Shown in pieces: positions 1-12,142 of a DNA stretch of 64,000 nt. The notes under the pieces were generated by a model. The model was not told where the DNA came from and made no database searches. It was given only the letters and a program-made list of their open reading frames with translations. The stretch spans positions 314,608,238 to 314,672,237 of the forward strand of contig NC_133537.1 in NCBI RefSeq assembly GCF_048544455.1, read 5' to 3'. This stretch comes from Silene latifolia (lineage: Eukaryota; Streptophyta; Magnoliopsida; Caryophyllales; Caryophyllaceae). The position numbers and the translations under genes are program-made. Positions within the stretch are counted from its first letter, which is position 1, and each line of letters begins with the position of its first letter.

Positions 1-131
1 AGTGTGCATCTCAACTGTTTTTAACGCTTTTAAGGCATTTTGATTTGTTTATCAATCGCTACTGGCCGCGGCCGCCGTGTGTACGCTTTCGATGGAGATC
101 GCCGCTCTTGTCGGTTTGACAGTGAAGAGTC

Positions 132-358
132 GGCGTCCGGATAGCGTGTTACGCGGCGTCTACCACTTTAAGTGATCGCCAAGCGTCTACTATTTGGGGT
201 GACTGCCACAAACACTACATTTCTTCATCACGGGGAACACCGCTCTTGTCTATGACAGTGTGAGTCAAGCGTCCGGATAGCGTGTTACGCGGCGTCTACC
301 ACTTTAAGTGATCGCCAAGCGCCTACTATTTGGGGTGATCGCCACGCTACATTTCTTC
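132..358. repeat. Two-copy long repeat, about 128-bp period
   Basis: A block beginning GTCCGGATAGCGTGTTACGC occurs at about 136 and again at about 264, each time followed by the same CTACTATTTGGGGTGA segment and a CTACATTTCTTCAT tail. Between the copies lies a degenerate GCTCTTGTC unit like those of the neighbouring 52-bp array, so the long repeat looks like a higher-order unit of the same 3' region. No coding capacity is evident. Confidence 0.7.
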
Positions 359-370
359 ATAACGATCGCC

Positions 371-885
371 GCTCTTGTCGAATCGACAGATGAGACGGCG
401 TCGGCTTCCCAATAACGACGCCGCTCTTGTCGAATCGACGAGTATGAGACGGCGTCGGCTTTTCAATAACGACGCGCTCTTGTCGAATCGACAGTATGAG
501 ACGGGCGTCGGCTTCAATAACGACTGCCGCTCTTGTCGAATCGACAAAGATGAGACGGCGTCGGCTTTAACGATGCCGCTCTTGTCGAATCGACAGCATG
601 AGACGGCGTCGGCTTTTTTAACGATCGCGCTCTTGTCGAATCGACAAGCATGAGACGGCGTCGGCTCTTTGCTTTAACGATCGCTCTTGTCGAATCGACA
701 GTATGAGACGGCGTCGGCTTCTTTAACGACTGCCGCTCTTGTCGAATCGACAGTATGAGACGGCGTCGGCTTCTTTAACGACTGCCGCTCTTGTCGAATC
801 GACAGCATGAGACGGCGTCGGCTTTTTTAACGACTGCCGCTCTTGTCGAATCGACAGCATGAGACGGCGTCGGCTTCTTTACTCG
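371..885. repeat. 52-bp minisatellite, 10 copies
   Basis: The core GCTCTTGTCGAATCGACA starts at 371, 423, 476, 529, 578, 629, 683, 735, 787 and 839, a period of 49-54 bp and mostly 52. Each unit contains TTGTCGA-A-TCGACAA, a 7-bp inverted repeat around one base, and ends in GAGACGGCGTCGGCTT. Spacing varies through small indels in the linker TTTAACGACTGCC. The array lies downstream of gag-protease in the element's own direction. Open frames through it are by-products of the repeat. Confidence 0.9.
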
Positions 886-1049
886 TACCAGTGATTTGTG
901 GTGAAAATGGACATCTTCATGGGGGACTTGGTCGATTTTACATTCGATATTAACATGCGTCGGGATGCCCACAGCTGTTTTGGGCACCTCCGGCGCTATA
1001 CAAGGTCTGTCAGTTTCCTAATGCCTTATCTAGAGGCGTTGTTCCCCTG

Positions 1050-3333
1050 TCAGCCGTCGGTTGCATCCATAAGGTCGCCCTTCGGTTGTGAGGATGAGCT
1101 TTTCCCCTTCTCTGACTGCTTCGCCACTTTGAGGGATTGCATGTTGCATCCTCTGGCAGATATCTGGATGTTGACCACCTCGTCCTTCTCGTCTTTGGAG
1201 ACGAGTTTATGCGCTTCCCCCCGGTCCGAGACGTACATTAGTGTCAGGGCTCGGATGGACATTACTGCGTCGGCATCGCTCAGAGTAACTCGGCCTATTA
1301 GGACGTTGTAGGCGGATAAGCCGTTGATGACGACGAACTCGGCTAGGACATTCTTGGCCGCTTTCCCCTCGCCGAACATCACCGGTAGTTTGATTGAACC
1401 CAGGGGTACCAGGCCAGCCCCGGAGAAGCTGTATAGTGGATGGGCGCAGGGGCTCAAGTCCTTGATTCTCAAGCCGAGGTCAGGAAGCACTCCCGAACAT
1501 GATGTTCGTGTAGGCGCCGTGTCTATCGGACATCTCTTCACTAGGTGGTTGGATATTTCCAAGTTGACTACGAGTGGGGTTTGTGAGGGGCGATGACTCT
1601 CTCGTAGTCCTTCCCTCCAATAGTCATATTGGGAACGCTGGAGGCGGCGGTCGCTGCGTTGGGCACAAAGTTGATAGCCCGATCACGACTCGTTCGGGTG
1701 CCGTTTGTGCCCATGAGCGGACCCACCGTTCTCGTTACCTCCGATTACTACATTGATAACTCCTATCCGTTGAAAAACGGTTTTCTTATCTGAGCCGCTG
1801 GCGTCGGTCTTCTGGCCTTTGGCCACATACTTGTCGAGGCTCCCCTTACGGATTAGCTCTTCAATGGCATTCTTCGAGATGCGGCGATTTATCGATGAGG
1901 TGGCCGGGCGCAACCGTGGTACTCGCAGATCGGTTTGAGTCACCGTCTCCTTTTGGCTTGGGAGGCCGTTCCCACTTCGGCCCTCGTTTCGCTCGGGCGA
2001 AGACCTTGGCGGCCGATGCGACAGAGGGGTTTTGTCATGGTAATGCCTTTGGTAAAACATTCCCGAACTCCCCCCCGGCGCCCGTCGCCCCCGTTTCTTG
2101 GCGGATCTATCGACCGTGACTTGTTATTGTCACGGCGTTTATCATCGGATCGTGACCTGTTATTGTCACGGCGCCTCTCATCCAGGACTACCATCCGGCG
2201 GCTTTTCCTCTCGAGGGCTCGGCCTCGCCGGGGCCTACCAGGTCTTGTGGTAATCTTCCACCTTGATGGCCTGGTCGGCCATCTTCCTCGCAGCGTCTAG
2301 GCCCAGGCCCCCGTGCTTGATGAGCTCGTCTTTTAAGTTTCCCTTTGGGAGGCCCTTCATCGGTCGAAGCCGCGCGATTCGGGATTGATTTCCCGAATCT
2401 GCTGGACCTTGCCGTCGAACCTCTTCATATAGCTTCGTAGAGATTCGTCCTCCTCCTGCTTGATAGTTAGGAGGTCCGACGTCTCCACGACCGTCCTTTT
2501 GTTGCAAGAATCTTGGGCCAAGAAGGCGTCCTTTAGGTCGGCGAAACAAGATACCGAACCGTCGGGAAGTCCCTTGTACCATTTTGAGCCATCCCATGCA
2601 GAGTCGTTGGGAAGACTCGGCACTGCTCCTCATCAGCTGCTCCCATACCGACATGTAAGACTCGAAAGCCTCGGCGTGGTCGGTCGGGTCGCTGTCTCCT
2701 TTATATGTGAACGCCGGCAACTTCAACTTGGTTGGCACGGCGGTGTCTAGGACATAATCACCGAGGGGTTTGTTTGACCACGTGTCGGATGACACGCGGC
2801 GACCGACTCCTCGCGTTCCTAGTCCGGCTTCTCTCCTCGTAGCGGGAAGGACTTCTTCTCCGGCTCGGGCTTCTTCTCGGCTCTCGAGTCGGGCTTCGCT
2901 GGTTCCCGGGGTGTGCCTCGTCGGTGTTGCGGCGGCGATGTCCTCTCCCGAGTACGAGAAGGACTTACGTTTACCACGACCACTTGGGGCTCCTCCGGCG
3001 TCTTGGTAGGGTCCGCTTCTCCCGTGCTCCGTTCAAGTTTCTTGGAGTCACGCCGGGCCCTGGCCTCCGGGACCCGGCTTCCGCCGCTCGTGTCGGCGTG
3101 CCTATGTGAGCTGGTGTACTCCCACCAGGTCCAGGAGTGTCTTGATTTTGCTACGTCAACCACCGTCCCATGATGGTGACTGGTTGGCGGACGGTGTGTC
3201 CGGTATTATCGGCATTCGAATTCGGTTGGACTACTCCGCCGGTGGAGGGTTGTACTACTCCAGAATGATGAAATGTATCATCTTGGTAGAATGTGGCTTC
3301 GTCGGTTGCGACTATTTCTTGTTGTTTCGACAT
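1050..3333 (-). pseudogene. gag-protease of Tat-like gypsy element, frameshifted
   Basis: Gag packages element RNA and the aspartic protease processes the polyprotein. Several minus-strand frames have to be combined. The N-terminus begins at 3333 (MSKQQEIVA) and passes into a charged Arg/Glu/Pro-rich stretch (about 3160-2820). A retrotransposon-gag segment follows with LPAFTYKGDSDPTDHAEAF (2795 downward) and then FADLKDAFLAQ in another frame (2623-2357). At 2060-1683 lies the gag-protease linker with ELIRKGSL and IGVINVVIGG. The 1562-1050 frame contains FVVINGLSAYNVLIGR, the usual sequence near the end of the protease domain. At least three frame changes make it non-functional. GC content is clearly higher than in the AT-rich DNA to the right. 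Confidence 0.75.
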
Positions 3334-3410
3334 CTTAGCTTTTTGGGTGGGTTTTTTGTGTTTTTGTTTTTGTTGTTTGGGAATGAATGTGACTAGCTTC
3401 TAGTTTGCTT

Positions 3411-3427
3411 TCCCACAGACGGCGCCA
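3411..3427 (-). promoter_or_regulatory. Primer-binding site of the gypsy element
   Basis: Minus-strand TGGCGCCGTCTGTGGGA sits two bases inside the LTR end (LTR ends ...CCGGAACA, then AT, then this site). TGGCGCCG matches the start of the tRNA-Asp-type primer sites common in plant Tat/Athila elements. The remaining bases differ from a perfect tRNA-Asp match, so the tRNA identity is tentative. Confidence 0.75.
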
Positions 3428-3429
3428 AT

Positions 3430-3985
3430 TGTTCCGGGTTTAATTCCAGAGCAGGTGTTTGTTACCACTCGTAGCTAGTAGAATGATGTCCTTGCTTGAA
3501 TCCTCCTTGCGGTCTCCTGAAACGATGAACAAACTGAGGGCTCGGCTTTGGCCGAGCGTACTCACTCCGACGCTCAAGTCAGTAAACTTAGAGAGAAGTT
3601 GTTGTAACTTGGCTAAGGGTGTATTGTAGAGAGATAAGCAAGATATTACCAGATGAATAGTGGTTATTAGGTCAATTTATGGATCCTTTCCTCAATGAAG
3701 GTTGAGGAGTATTTATAGGCTTTTACCTTTTGTCACGTAGTGGCCAAGTGGCTATCGGTGAAAAGATCGTTATACCCTCGGCCGATGGACTGTGGCGAGG
3801 CTCGCCGAGGGTCTTGGATATGAGTACGCGGATTTGTGTCCCGGCTGGCCGGTTGTCCGGCCGAGACCCAGTGACAGCCGATGGGCTTCACCGGCTAGAC
3901 TGTCTAAGTCGTTGACTTTGCTGTGAATACCCTTGACCTTGCTCAATGTGTTGACTTGGTCAGCGGTGCAGAATATGCCCCATCA
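3430..3985 (-). repeat. 5' LTR of Tat-like gypsy element (556 bp)
   Basis: On the minus strand it begins TGATGGGGCATATTCTGCAC and ends CCCGGAACA, giving TG...CA ends, with the primer-binding site directly downstream. The partner LTR is not in the window, so LTR divergence cannot be judged. The five bases outside the LTR start are ATTAT in plus orientation. Confidence 0.75.
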
Positions 3986-3989
3986 ATTA

Positions 3990-6784
3990 TATTTTGAAGA
4001 AAAGTATTTATTTTGATAGTTTTGAAATGTTTAAAAATAGTTTAAACCGTGTAAAATCTTTTATTTCGAAATAAGGGCGTATCGGGGGGGAAATGACAAT
4101 TCGTTTGAACGTTGGGTAAACGAATTTGGAAATGGGTCGTATGAATACTCAATTTTATTGTAATCTCGTGTTTAAAGACTTTGGACTTGACGGAATTTGC
4201 GTTTGACTTACGGATTTAATTATTATTGAAACGAGTCAAAACCGACTCGTAAAAATCCCGACTAAAAATCCCGCACTTCCTTTTTCCTCCTTTCTTCTCC
4301 CTCACGCGGCATCCCCTCCCCCTATTCTTTCTTTTTCTGATTTTGTTCCTATCATCATCATCAACATCTCACAAAGACCAAAAAACACCATTTTATCATT
4401 TCAAGCTCAAAATCGACGTAATTTCTTCGTTACTAGTCCGTTTTTCGCATAATTTACCTTTCCGGAATCCCCTCGTCGCGATCTACAACTTGGTATAATT
4501 TAATTTCAGTTTTCATTAAGTTGTTTTAAGACCAAATTTCGGTATTTTCGGTGTTGGTGCTTATTTATTGTGTTTTAATTGTTTATTTAGGTAAAGGATT
4601 GGAAGACGAGTTTGGGGACTCGTATATTATTGAAGATAGCGGATAGTTGCTAGTTAAGGTTTGGGTTTGAGGTGCTAATTGCTCTTTTTCTAGTTTAAGG
4701 TAACATATTTCGAGTTACTCGACGAAAGATCGTCACATGTTTTTGATTTTTGTATGTTTGGTGATTTTTACTTGAGTAGTAGTTTTCAAATGATAAATTT
4801 GTTGTATGCATGTTTAATTTGTGCCTTTTGTTAGTTTAAATTATTAAAGTTGAATTGGGGACGATTAATTAATTTTCAGACGGTCTCTTACTAAACAAAA
4901 ATGGAAAAATAAGGTGGTGTAGGGGAGACGGCAAAGAGGCCGCGTGGCAGGCCCGAGGCAGGCCCACGGCTGCCCGGGTTGGTCCGTGCTTGTTTTGCGG
5001 TTTTTCGTACAATATTGGTCATTTCGGGTTAATTAAGGTTAGAATAGTATAAGTAACAAATGGGTAGTATTTTGATAGTAACAAAAATTATGTTATTGGT
5101 AAAATTGTGCTTATATTAATAGTTATCACATGTTAGGGTAGTTTACAAAAGGAAATTGTAATTAATAGGCTCAAAATGAATTTTATAGCTATAATTGTAA
5201 TGTTTTGTTGATTGTGCCGAAAACTGAGCCTTAGTCCCTTTGACTGATGCGATGTCAGTTAATTGAGTGATTGGTCAGCCGCAATTTGACCTGCATCGCC
5301 GCAGGTCGGGGTTGCGGGTAAAAATTCGGTTGAATGAATTAGATAATCGGCCTTTTTCTTGTTTTAGGCCATTTATCAAGCTTTAGTTCACATGTATAGC
5401 TTATTGAATTTAATAGTGTCTTGTATTGTAGAAATGGCCCTAGATTCCCTAAAGCCTTTAATATGGTTACTATTGTTAGAATTAGAAATTAGTATTGAAT
5501 ACTTATTGAGGATTCTGTTGGGATTGTATGCTGTAAATAGACATTTATATAGCCTTTCACATGATAGAATGTTAGCATTTAGGTTGGTAAGTGGGACTTT
5601 TTGCCCTCTTATGGTTAAGTGGGTGTCTTAATTGACTTGTGTGTTGAGTCGTGTGTGGTGTGGGCTAAAGTATTCAAGCTGGGACTAGCTGAGACTAGGT
5701 CCTAGGTGAGTATTTCGGCCTTCATCATAGATAGGTCTTTATAGTCTCTGACGAGTATATGTTCACTGCTTGATAGCCTTTGTGTTCCTGACTAGTGGAT
5801 TTATATCCAAGTTGGGGCATGACCTCGGTACTAATTTTGATAGTATGGGGTCGCTTAAGTACTAGCCAACCCTTCGGTGGTGTCCTTAGGGTACTCACTT
5901 CACTTTGTTTTAAAAAAGGTTGTGGGTCTTGGGTGCGGTGGTGTGTATCCGCATGTCTAGGTCCTCGCAGATTTTAGGCTAGGGTTGTGTTGTCTCTTGG
6001 CCATGTTTTCTTAATAGTAATCCGAGCCAAGATACCGGTTCGATTACCTTCCCTACCTCGTGGTATAGACTCGAGTTACAAAGTGACTATTGACGGTACT
6101 AAGAACTTATGCCTGTCTTTGATATATTGCCCTTTCTTGTTTGATGATTCTATGAATCATAGAAGGTGAGATGCAAGCCGGCTATGGTTGATAGAGTTTG
6201 GATTACAATTTGTTAAATGTTTCACATGTTAGTTTAGTTTGGTCAGTTTAGGGCTCATATGTTAGAATAATTGATAATTGAATTCTTTATCATCTTGTTT
6301 ACATGTTTTATTACATGTTACATAAATTTTGACGATTCGTGGCTGGGAGGACTCGAAGTTACTCCCCACTGAATTGTGGCTTTCGTGTTTGTATAAAATG
6401 CGATTGACAGGTTGTTGATGCTTTGTTGGGGGTCACAGACGAGCTAGTGAGCAAGGAACCTTGGACCTAGTTTTGGCTATTCTATTAGTAAACCTTTTAC
6501 ACTTTTAGTTTGTATATTATTTGAAGGGACATATGTCTCCCTTTTCTATTTTTGGTTTGTATCCTTATATTTTCCGCGTCTTTAGTTATGTATGTAAATT
6601 AGTTTATCAGCTGTTGCAGGGTTTTTGACACTCTTCTTGAGTTGGATTGGTTGTGAATGGTTTAAGTTAGAAATTTTTTTGAAATTGCAGGTTTTTGGAC
6701 TAGTTGAACCATTTACAAACATATCCTACCAGTTTTTCTGTAGAATTTACGTATTTATTTAAGGCTAGATTTAAGGGTGTCACA
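3990..6784 (+). mobile_element. Large gypsy-type LTR (solo or truncated), left end unresolved
   Basis: The right end reads TAAGGCTAGATTTAAGGGTGTCACA, a terminal sequence of plant chromovirus-type LTRs, and is comparable to the ...GGGGGTGTCACA end of the better-defined solo LTR at 41366-42771. Internal phrases such as GACGAGTTTGGGGACTCG (about 4605) and GAAGTTACTCCCCACTG (about 6353) fit long LTRs of this class. No long ORF is present. The left end is probably buried where the Tat-like element inserted; no TSD pair was found, so the extent is approximate. Family assignment is an inference. Confidence 0.45.
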
Positions 6785-6856
6785 TATTTTTTAATTGTAA
6801 ATCAACAACTAAATGAAGATAGAAGACCAACTTTATTAAGAGGTACTATAATCTAT

Positions 6857-7276
6857 GGCTCTGTTTGGTAAATGACATATTGGCCAAATTTCAGCATGTT
6901 GGAGAGGTTTAGCATGTTTGACTTACGAATATGCTATTTAGAGCGTTTGGTTAATGGCATATTGAAATAGCATATTGGGGTCCAATATGCTGCTCCTATT
7001 AGCATATTAGGTTAGCGGATTAGAATGAAAAAATATTGTCATATTTACCCCCTTAAAAAATACTAACCTTCCTTTTATATATTTAATAAATAATTTATTC
7101 ATATCCTTTTTTGTCATTTTACAAGAATCTAAACAATCTGCTGATCTAAAACTGTCAATTACCAAACACCTCTAAAACAAATCTGCTAGTCAAACCCGCT
7201 AAATCATTATGCTAGTCAAATCTGCTTTCTAAATCTGCTTCTGCTAATATTAATCCGCTGTTTACCAAACAAGACC
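6857..7276. mobile_element. hAT-like MITE, about 420 bp
   Basis: The left end GGCTCTGTTTGGTAAA and the reverse complement of the right end GGTCTTGTTTGGTAAA form a TIR with two mismatches in 16. The interior is AT-rich with several GCATATT/AATATGC motifs and no coding capacity. GTTTGGTAA ends are common in plant hAT-type miniature elements. An exact 8-bp target duplication is not visible; flanks are TAATCTAT and TATATATG, so the superfamily is tentative. Confidence 0.6.
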
Positions 7277-7975
7277 TATATATGACAAATAAGAAGACAA
7301 AAGGAAAGAGTAACTATTACGCCAAGTTAGCATAATATGTAGTAGAACACTATGGTCTTCGACACTCTTCTAACACTATGGTCTAAATAAATCTTTGTGT
7401 GAGTATAATATGGTCTTTGATAGATGGATTCTTCTATGGAAAAAATATAAATTGCCAAAATAAAAAAGATTGATTTTATCAGTGTTTTTCTTTTTTTTTG
7501 CAAGTATAATAAATATCACATATAATATGATTGGCAAGTATAATCTTGGGCGAATATAATAATGATTCAATCATCAATAATTGCCATATATGTTAGATGT
7601 TGAATGTGTAAATGCGGTGAAAACGTTTTATTTTTTATGTTAATTAATTAGGCGGGAAAAGCTAATGTGAGATTGATTGTGGAACTGCCACGTGTTTAGT
7701 AGTTTCTCTATTATAATTTTATATAGATATATAGATATAGATGTGTAATGAGGTTGAACACTATAAATAGAAGAAAAATGAGATGACATCACCGGGTGGT
7801 AGTTAAATTGGGCGCCACCGGAGATATTATAGTAAGTTATATAGCTATTTTCATTTCCCACCTACAAGATTTAAATTTCAAACTAATTTGTAGAAAAGGG
7901 TAGTTTAGGTACTTAAAACTACAACTAATTATAGTTAATAGTAAATAAATCTATGACCCTTATCTATAACCCTTA
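7277..7975. other. AT-rich spacer, no gene seen
   Basis: No ORF with recognisable content and no terminal repeats were found. The sequence is AT-rich, with simple ATAGATAT runs near 7725. Its right end is of interest only because the homology block that follows starts sharply at 7976. Confidence 0.5.
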
Positions 7976-8700
7976 TAAATGTGTGAAAACTTCTTCCAAT
8001 AAGCACAGTAGATCAGCGTTTTGTGTGCTTCTCACGTGATGAACAGCAACACCACTGATCTCTACTTTGTTTAATTTCTTTCTGACTCTTCATCTTTCTT
8101 TCTTTCTTTCTCTGTTCTCCTCTTTTCTCCTTCCTCTTTCTATACTTTTTTCTTCTTTGAGCTTATCGAAACGCCATTAATCATTGATAATTATGATCCT
8201 GCCTTTTCCTTCTTTCTTTTTTTAGATTGTTTACTCCTATTTCTACTTTCTTTATTCGGTCTTGGGGTTCCTCGCTATCAACTTCTCCTTCTTGCTTGCT
8301 TATTCTTTCAATCGCTCCATTATACTCTTTATTGATCTCCTTTCTGTTTTCTGAGGACGATGATGATTCTGATGATGGTGGCGGAAAATAACCGGGTATT
8401 TTGGTATTCCATTTCTCACTATTGTGCTGTGTTGGGTCGAATTAGGGTTTTGCTTTACTTTGATTTATCACTATTGTGCTTTAATACTACTGATTTTATT
8501 GGCGGGTTTTGATTGGGTTTATGAATTTCCATTGGCGTCTTTCTTCTTTTCGTTCTTAATCATTTTCAGCTTGTTTCTTGGGTTTTTTGGGTTTACTATT
8601 TCAATTTTTTGTATTCTGGGTTTTTCCTTCATACTTGCTAATGAGTTCGGTTGCTCCTTGTTTGGGTCTGCGATGCTAATAGTTGCAACTGATTGACACT
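7976..8700. repeat. Dispersed repeat block A, paralogous to 49937 onward
   Basis: From TAAATGTG at 7976 the sequence aligns by eye with 49937 onward: shared TCACG(C)GTG..AACAG, then a pyrimidine-rich TTTCTCTG..CTCCTCTT stretch, CTTCTTT-AGCTTAT, and a TACTCCT-TT-TACTTTCTT segment. A later part (8495-8580, GCGGGTTTTGATTGGGTTT then CGTCTTTCTTCTTTTCG) matches the 380-bp units at 52450-53640. The segment 8225-8300 also matches 48100-48160. It looks like a promoter, leader and intron region of a repeated element rather than coding sequence. Confidence 0.55.
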
Positions 8701-9150
8701 TTCTTGTGAGAGGAACAAATTTGAATATGGAGAGATTATATGAATGTTTGTTCATCGGATGGCGCCGGTGCTCTCTTCATGAAGGTCTGTTTCTCTTGTC
8801 ACTGATCAATTTAATTGAGCATATCGTGTATTCATTTCTTTAGTGGCGCTCGGGCATGGATATTTAGCATAATAATTATGTTTCAAACAGCGTACATAAA
8901 TTAATACAAGATTCAAACATAGTATACATATCTAGAATAGCATACAGATGTAGATAATACATTAACTTTATACTAAGTCGCGTCCTTAAGGATGCATTTT
9001 TTCATTAAGACTTAATGCTAAGAGCATGATTTAGAGGTGGGGTAGGCTATGTTATTTTGCTGATGGAGCGGATGGGCAGGCTGCTCTTAAAACACAATAC
9101 GACGTTGGCATTCTACGGATTGCATGTTCCTCTAAACTTGCCTTGGGCTC

Positions 9151-9786
9151 TTACCAAATTAGGCGGTTACAGCTATCATCTGATGAAGATGGCGACTCTG
9201 CTTCTTGGCATCTTTGCTCCCTCATACTCTCTGCAAACTGTTCTTCAATATGGCTACTGAAAATCTCAATGATGTCAATACTACCGTGATCGTCTGCTTG
9301 AGGGACTACAAAACGGCCTCTGTTTGCACAGATGTCAAAAATTACATTCCATGTTAGAACTAATTCCAACCTTCTGAAAAACAACACTACTTCGTCCTTG
9401 AGCTGGTCTAAGAGAGCCCGTTTTGCACGGACAGTTGCTGGAGTAAATGAGATAAACCAACAAGTGAAAAAAACAAATTAGATTACACAAACAAGGGATT
9501 TTTACATCATAGTGTACGATAATGTAAAATAAGGTTATCGTAAAGAAACATATCTAACAATACCATCAGAGACAATAGTGTCCACAACAGGTGGTGTGAT
9601 CTGACTGGTGTCCTCTACCATTAAAAGGCTAAGCTTCTGCATGTTAGCTTCTGGCTGGGTTAGCAGTCTCCATATTGCTTCTGTTGTCAATACTATGTTT
9701 AGTCGTTTGTATAGTTTAGGTGCATCTGCAACTATTGCATCAATTCTCATTTGTATGTTCTGGACTACAACATCGTTTGTGGACAT
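9151..9786 (-). pseudogene. Unrecognised two-exon gene candidate
   Basis: On the minus strand an 83-residue frame starts with ATG at 9786 (MSTNDVVVQNIQMRIDA) and ends at 9535. A second frame can be entered after a good acceptor (TTTACTCCAG, about 9441) and runs through RALLDQLKDEVVLFF to a Ser/Asp-rich tail ending near 9151. A patch PPVVDTIVSDGIVRYV resembles the proline and Ile-x2-GVV pattern at the start of importin-alpha armadillo repeats, but the match is short. No clean donor was identified. It may be a captured exon pair or a decayed gene. I do not assign a function. Confidence 0.3.
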
Positions 9787-9897
9787 TTTGACCAGGAATT
9801 GTGTTTATAGTTATTACAGGTTGTGGCACAGAGAAGAGAAAGAAGATGAGAGATATAAGGTGTGTTGATATCTAACCACTACTACAAAACTTGTGAT

Positions 9898-10132
9898 GCA
9901 CATCGGACTTTTCGCTATATGGACATCGGATACACAACCGATGTAGAGTTTGGTCATGTCCATTGTGGATTAATGGACATCGAATTTTAAACCGATGTCC
10001 ATTAAAATTTGCACATCGGATTTTTAAGAAAACCGATGTCTATTTGATCAATGGACATCGGATTTTTAGGAAAACCGATGTCTATTTGGTCAATGGACAT
10101 CAATTTTTTTGCAAAAATCCGATGTCTATAAT
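9898..10132. repeat. CACTA left subterminal repeats
   Basis: The motif GACATCGG or CACATCGG and its complement CCGATGTC alternate about ten times, often as pairs separated by TTTTTAAGAAAA-type spacers, so short hairpins can form. In CACTA elements such subterminal motifs are transposase-binding sites; that role is inferred from the family. The right end (13125-13290) has a similar but more diverged set. Confidence 0.85.
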
Positions 10133-12142
10133 TATTATTTTTTATAAAAAAAAAAATATTACGCTGTTGCCCATATTAGTCGTACACATGATGACAATGC
10201 AAAATGATTCCATAATCAACAAAAAATATCTGTATACAATCAATCGGTTATCCAAAGCCAATTACAAAAAAAATTCATCTACATAATGTGTCAAATTTAC
10301 TTAGACGACTAACCTATACAAAAATATAAACCGATATGTAAACTGACTAATCGTTAAAAAAAAAAGGCCGAAGAGACCAGACTACTTGGCAGCCTCAGAT
10401 TTGCTCATCTCCCATTGGGCATATTACCAAGAGAATCTGGTTCAACACAACAAAGTTAACGAGAAAACAAAATATCAACATAGAAGATCCTATATAACTA
10501 ATGAGACACATACATTACTGTATTTTAAGTATCACAACTACTAGCAATACACTCACCTGAATGTAATGAGCTTGGAACATTTCCTATATGGCCGCTTCAA
10601 CTTCTGCCATACCGACAAGGGTTGACAAGGGTTTTTCCTGAAGGTTCATAAACATATGCATTTTTCCAAAAATTAGCTCCAGCACCAGTAAAAACAGGAG
10701 GAATTAAATATGCCACTGTCATTCCAAATCATTCTTATGCTGAATAGATTTTAATCTACCTAGGACTCTAGGAGTAATCCTCCTCAGTGTTCATCTTGCA
10801 TTGGGGACATGACTCGCTGAATCTGATTTGACACACGGAAGAGGATATGACATACAAGCGAACTTGCATAAATAAACAAATCATCAATGAGAAGACATAA
10901 GCAAGTTCATACAACAATCAATCATAGGATGACCATCTTATACAATGTGTTCTTGCAATAACACACAACTAGACTTGACTAACCTAAGAGAGGACAATTA
11001 AGCTGTTGAAAGTAAATAAATGAACAGAGACTTAAAATCACATGATAGATATGCATCAACATTAGAGTACACAACCAAATATAAGGTTAACTGATTAGAG
11101 AGTTGAGTGCATTTAATCAAAAGATGCGTCATCAAATATTATACACGGTTGGAGCCTCCTACAATTAGTAATAAGGTTGAACATGAATAAACAAAAAAAT
11201 GCTCAATAACTGATTTGAAGCACATCATATAGCCAAAAAACGAGCCGGAAAGCCAGATACTTGTCACCAGGACAAGTTTAAGAACAATTTTAACTTCTCA
11301 AGATTAACTACCTGCATCTACTTGGACTTGCATCTACTTGGACTGCAAAAGATACTCTAAATTAAATCCTAATTTTTACCCAACCCTAAATCAAATCAAA
11401 CAAATATTGTAAAACATACGAATAAGAGTAAGAACTTTCTACCTAGAACTGGTCGTGGACATGGGATTGATAACCTGGAAACTAAGCGTCTGTCAGGAAT
11501 TCTTCTGTGGAATCTGGCCTGCACAAATTATTTCAACTTAAGATTAGACCCACGCTAAGTTTTACGTATCAGGTATCATATAGAGGAGATAACATCCTAC
11601 TAGTGGCAATAACATAACCTTGACAGAAGCTGAAAGAAGGCACTTGATGACACTAAACTAATTAAAATTCGAAAAACCATTACGAAAGTGAAACACTAAG
11701 CTAAAGCTATTCTGCTGCAAACAAATTACAAATTAAGTTATCTACTTCTAGTCCCAGACACTAGTGCAAGATGTTCAATCCAACAATTAACAGTCCAGAA
11801 GCCTGTGCTTCATTAAGAATGCCAAGATTTTGGTCTTAGACTATTGATAACACCTCAGATTGTCATTTATATACGAAAAAGCTACAACAAACTCTGTACC
11901 ATTCTTATATTAGTAGTCATCTTTGTCAGCTTATCATGCCTAGCAAATGATAATAGCACAACCAGGTCATGGCACAAAAAGAAGGCAGAAGCAATCACAT
12001 AACTATAATTACCTGTTTTCCATCTTGACAAAAAGTGGTAGACTGTTCTATATATGCAGCTGTAACTGTTGGAACAAATATATTTTTCAGAATATTCAAA
12101 CACTACAGTAGGATCAAAGCCAAGTGTTAAACACTCAATTGC

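Larger units (their letters stand above)
1..3985 (-). mobile_element. Ty3/gypsy Tat-like LTR retrotransposon, gag-protease only, incomplete at window edge
   Basis: Read on the minus strand the order is 5' LTR (3985-3430), primer-binding site (3427-3411), gag, aspartic-protease region, then a tandem-repeat zone that runs to the window start. No reverse transcriptase, RNase H or integrase motif is visible between the protease region and the array, so the copy is either a deletion derivative or a non-autonomous gag-pro element. Tat/Ogre/Retand-type elements are known to carry tandem repeats in their 3' untranslated region, which fits this arrangement. The 3' LTR would lie beyond the left edge. 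Lineage assignment rests on the primer-binding site, the LTR start TGATGGGGCATATTCTGCAC and the gag style, and is an inference. Confidence 0.75.

Noticed and set aside
371..885. Regular spaced repeats that could suggest a CRISPR array
   Set aside because: The whole 52-bp unit, linker included, is conserved; there are no unique spacers, and the context is a plant retrotransposon.
4050..6784. TGTAAAATC at 4050 as the left end of the large gypsy LTR
   Set aside because: The flanking bases AACCG do not match TATTT after 6784, so no target duplication supports it; the left end was left open.
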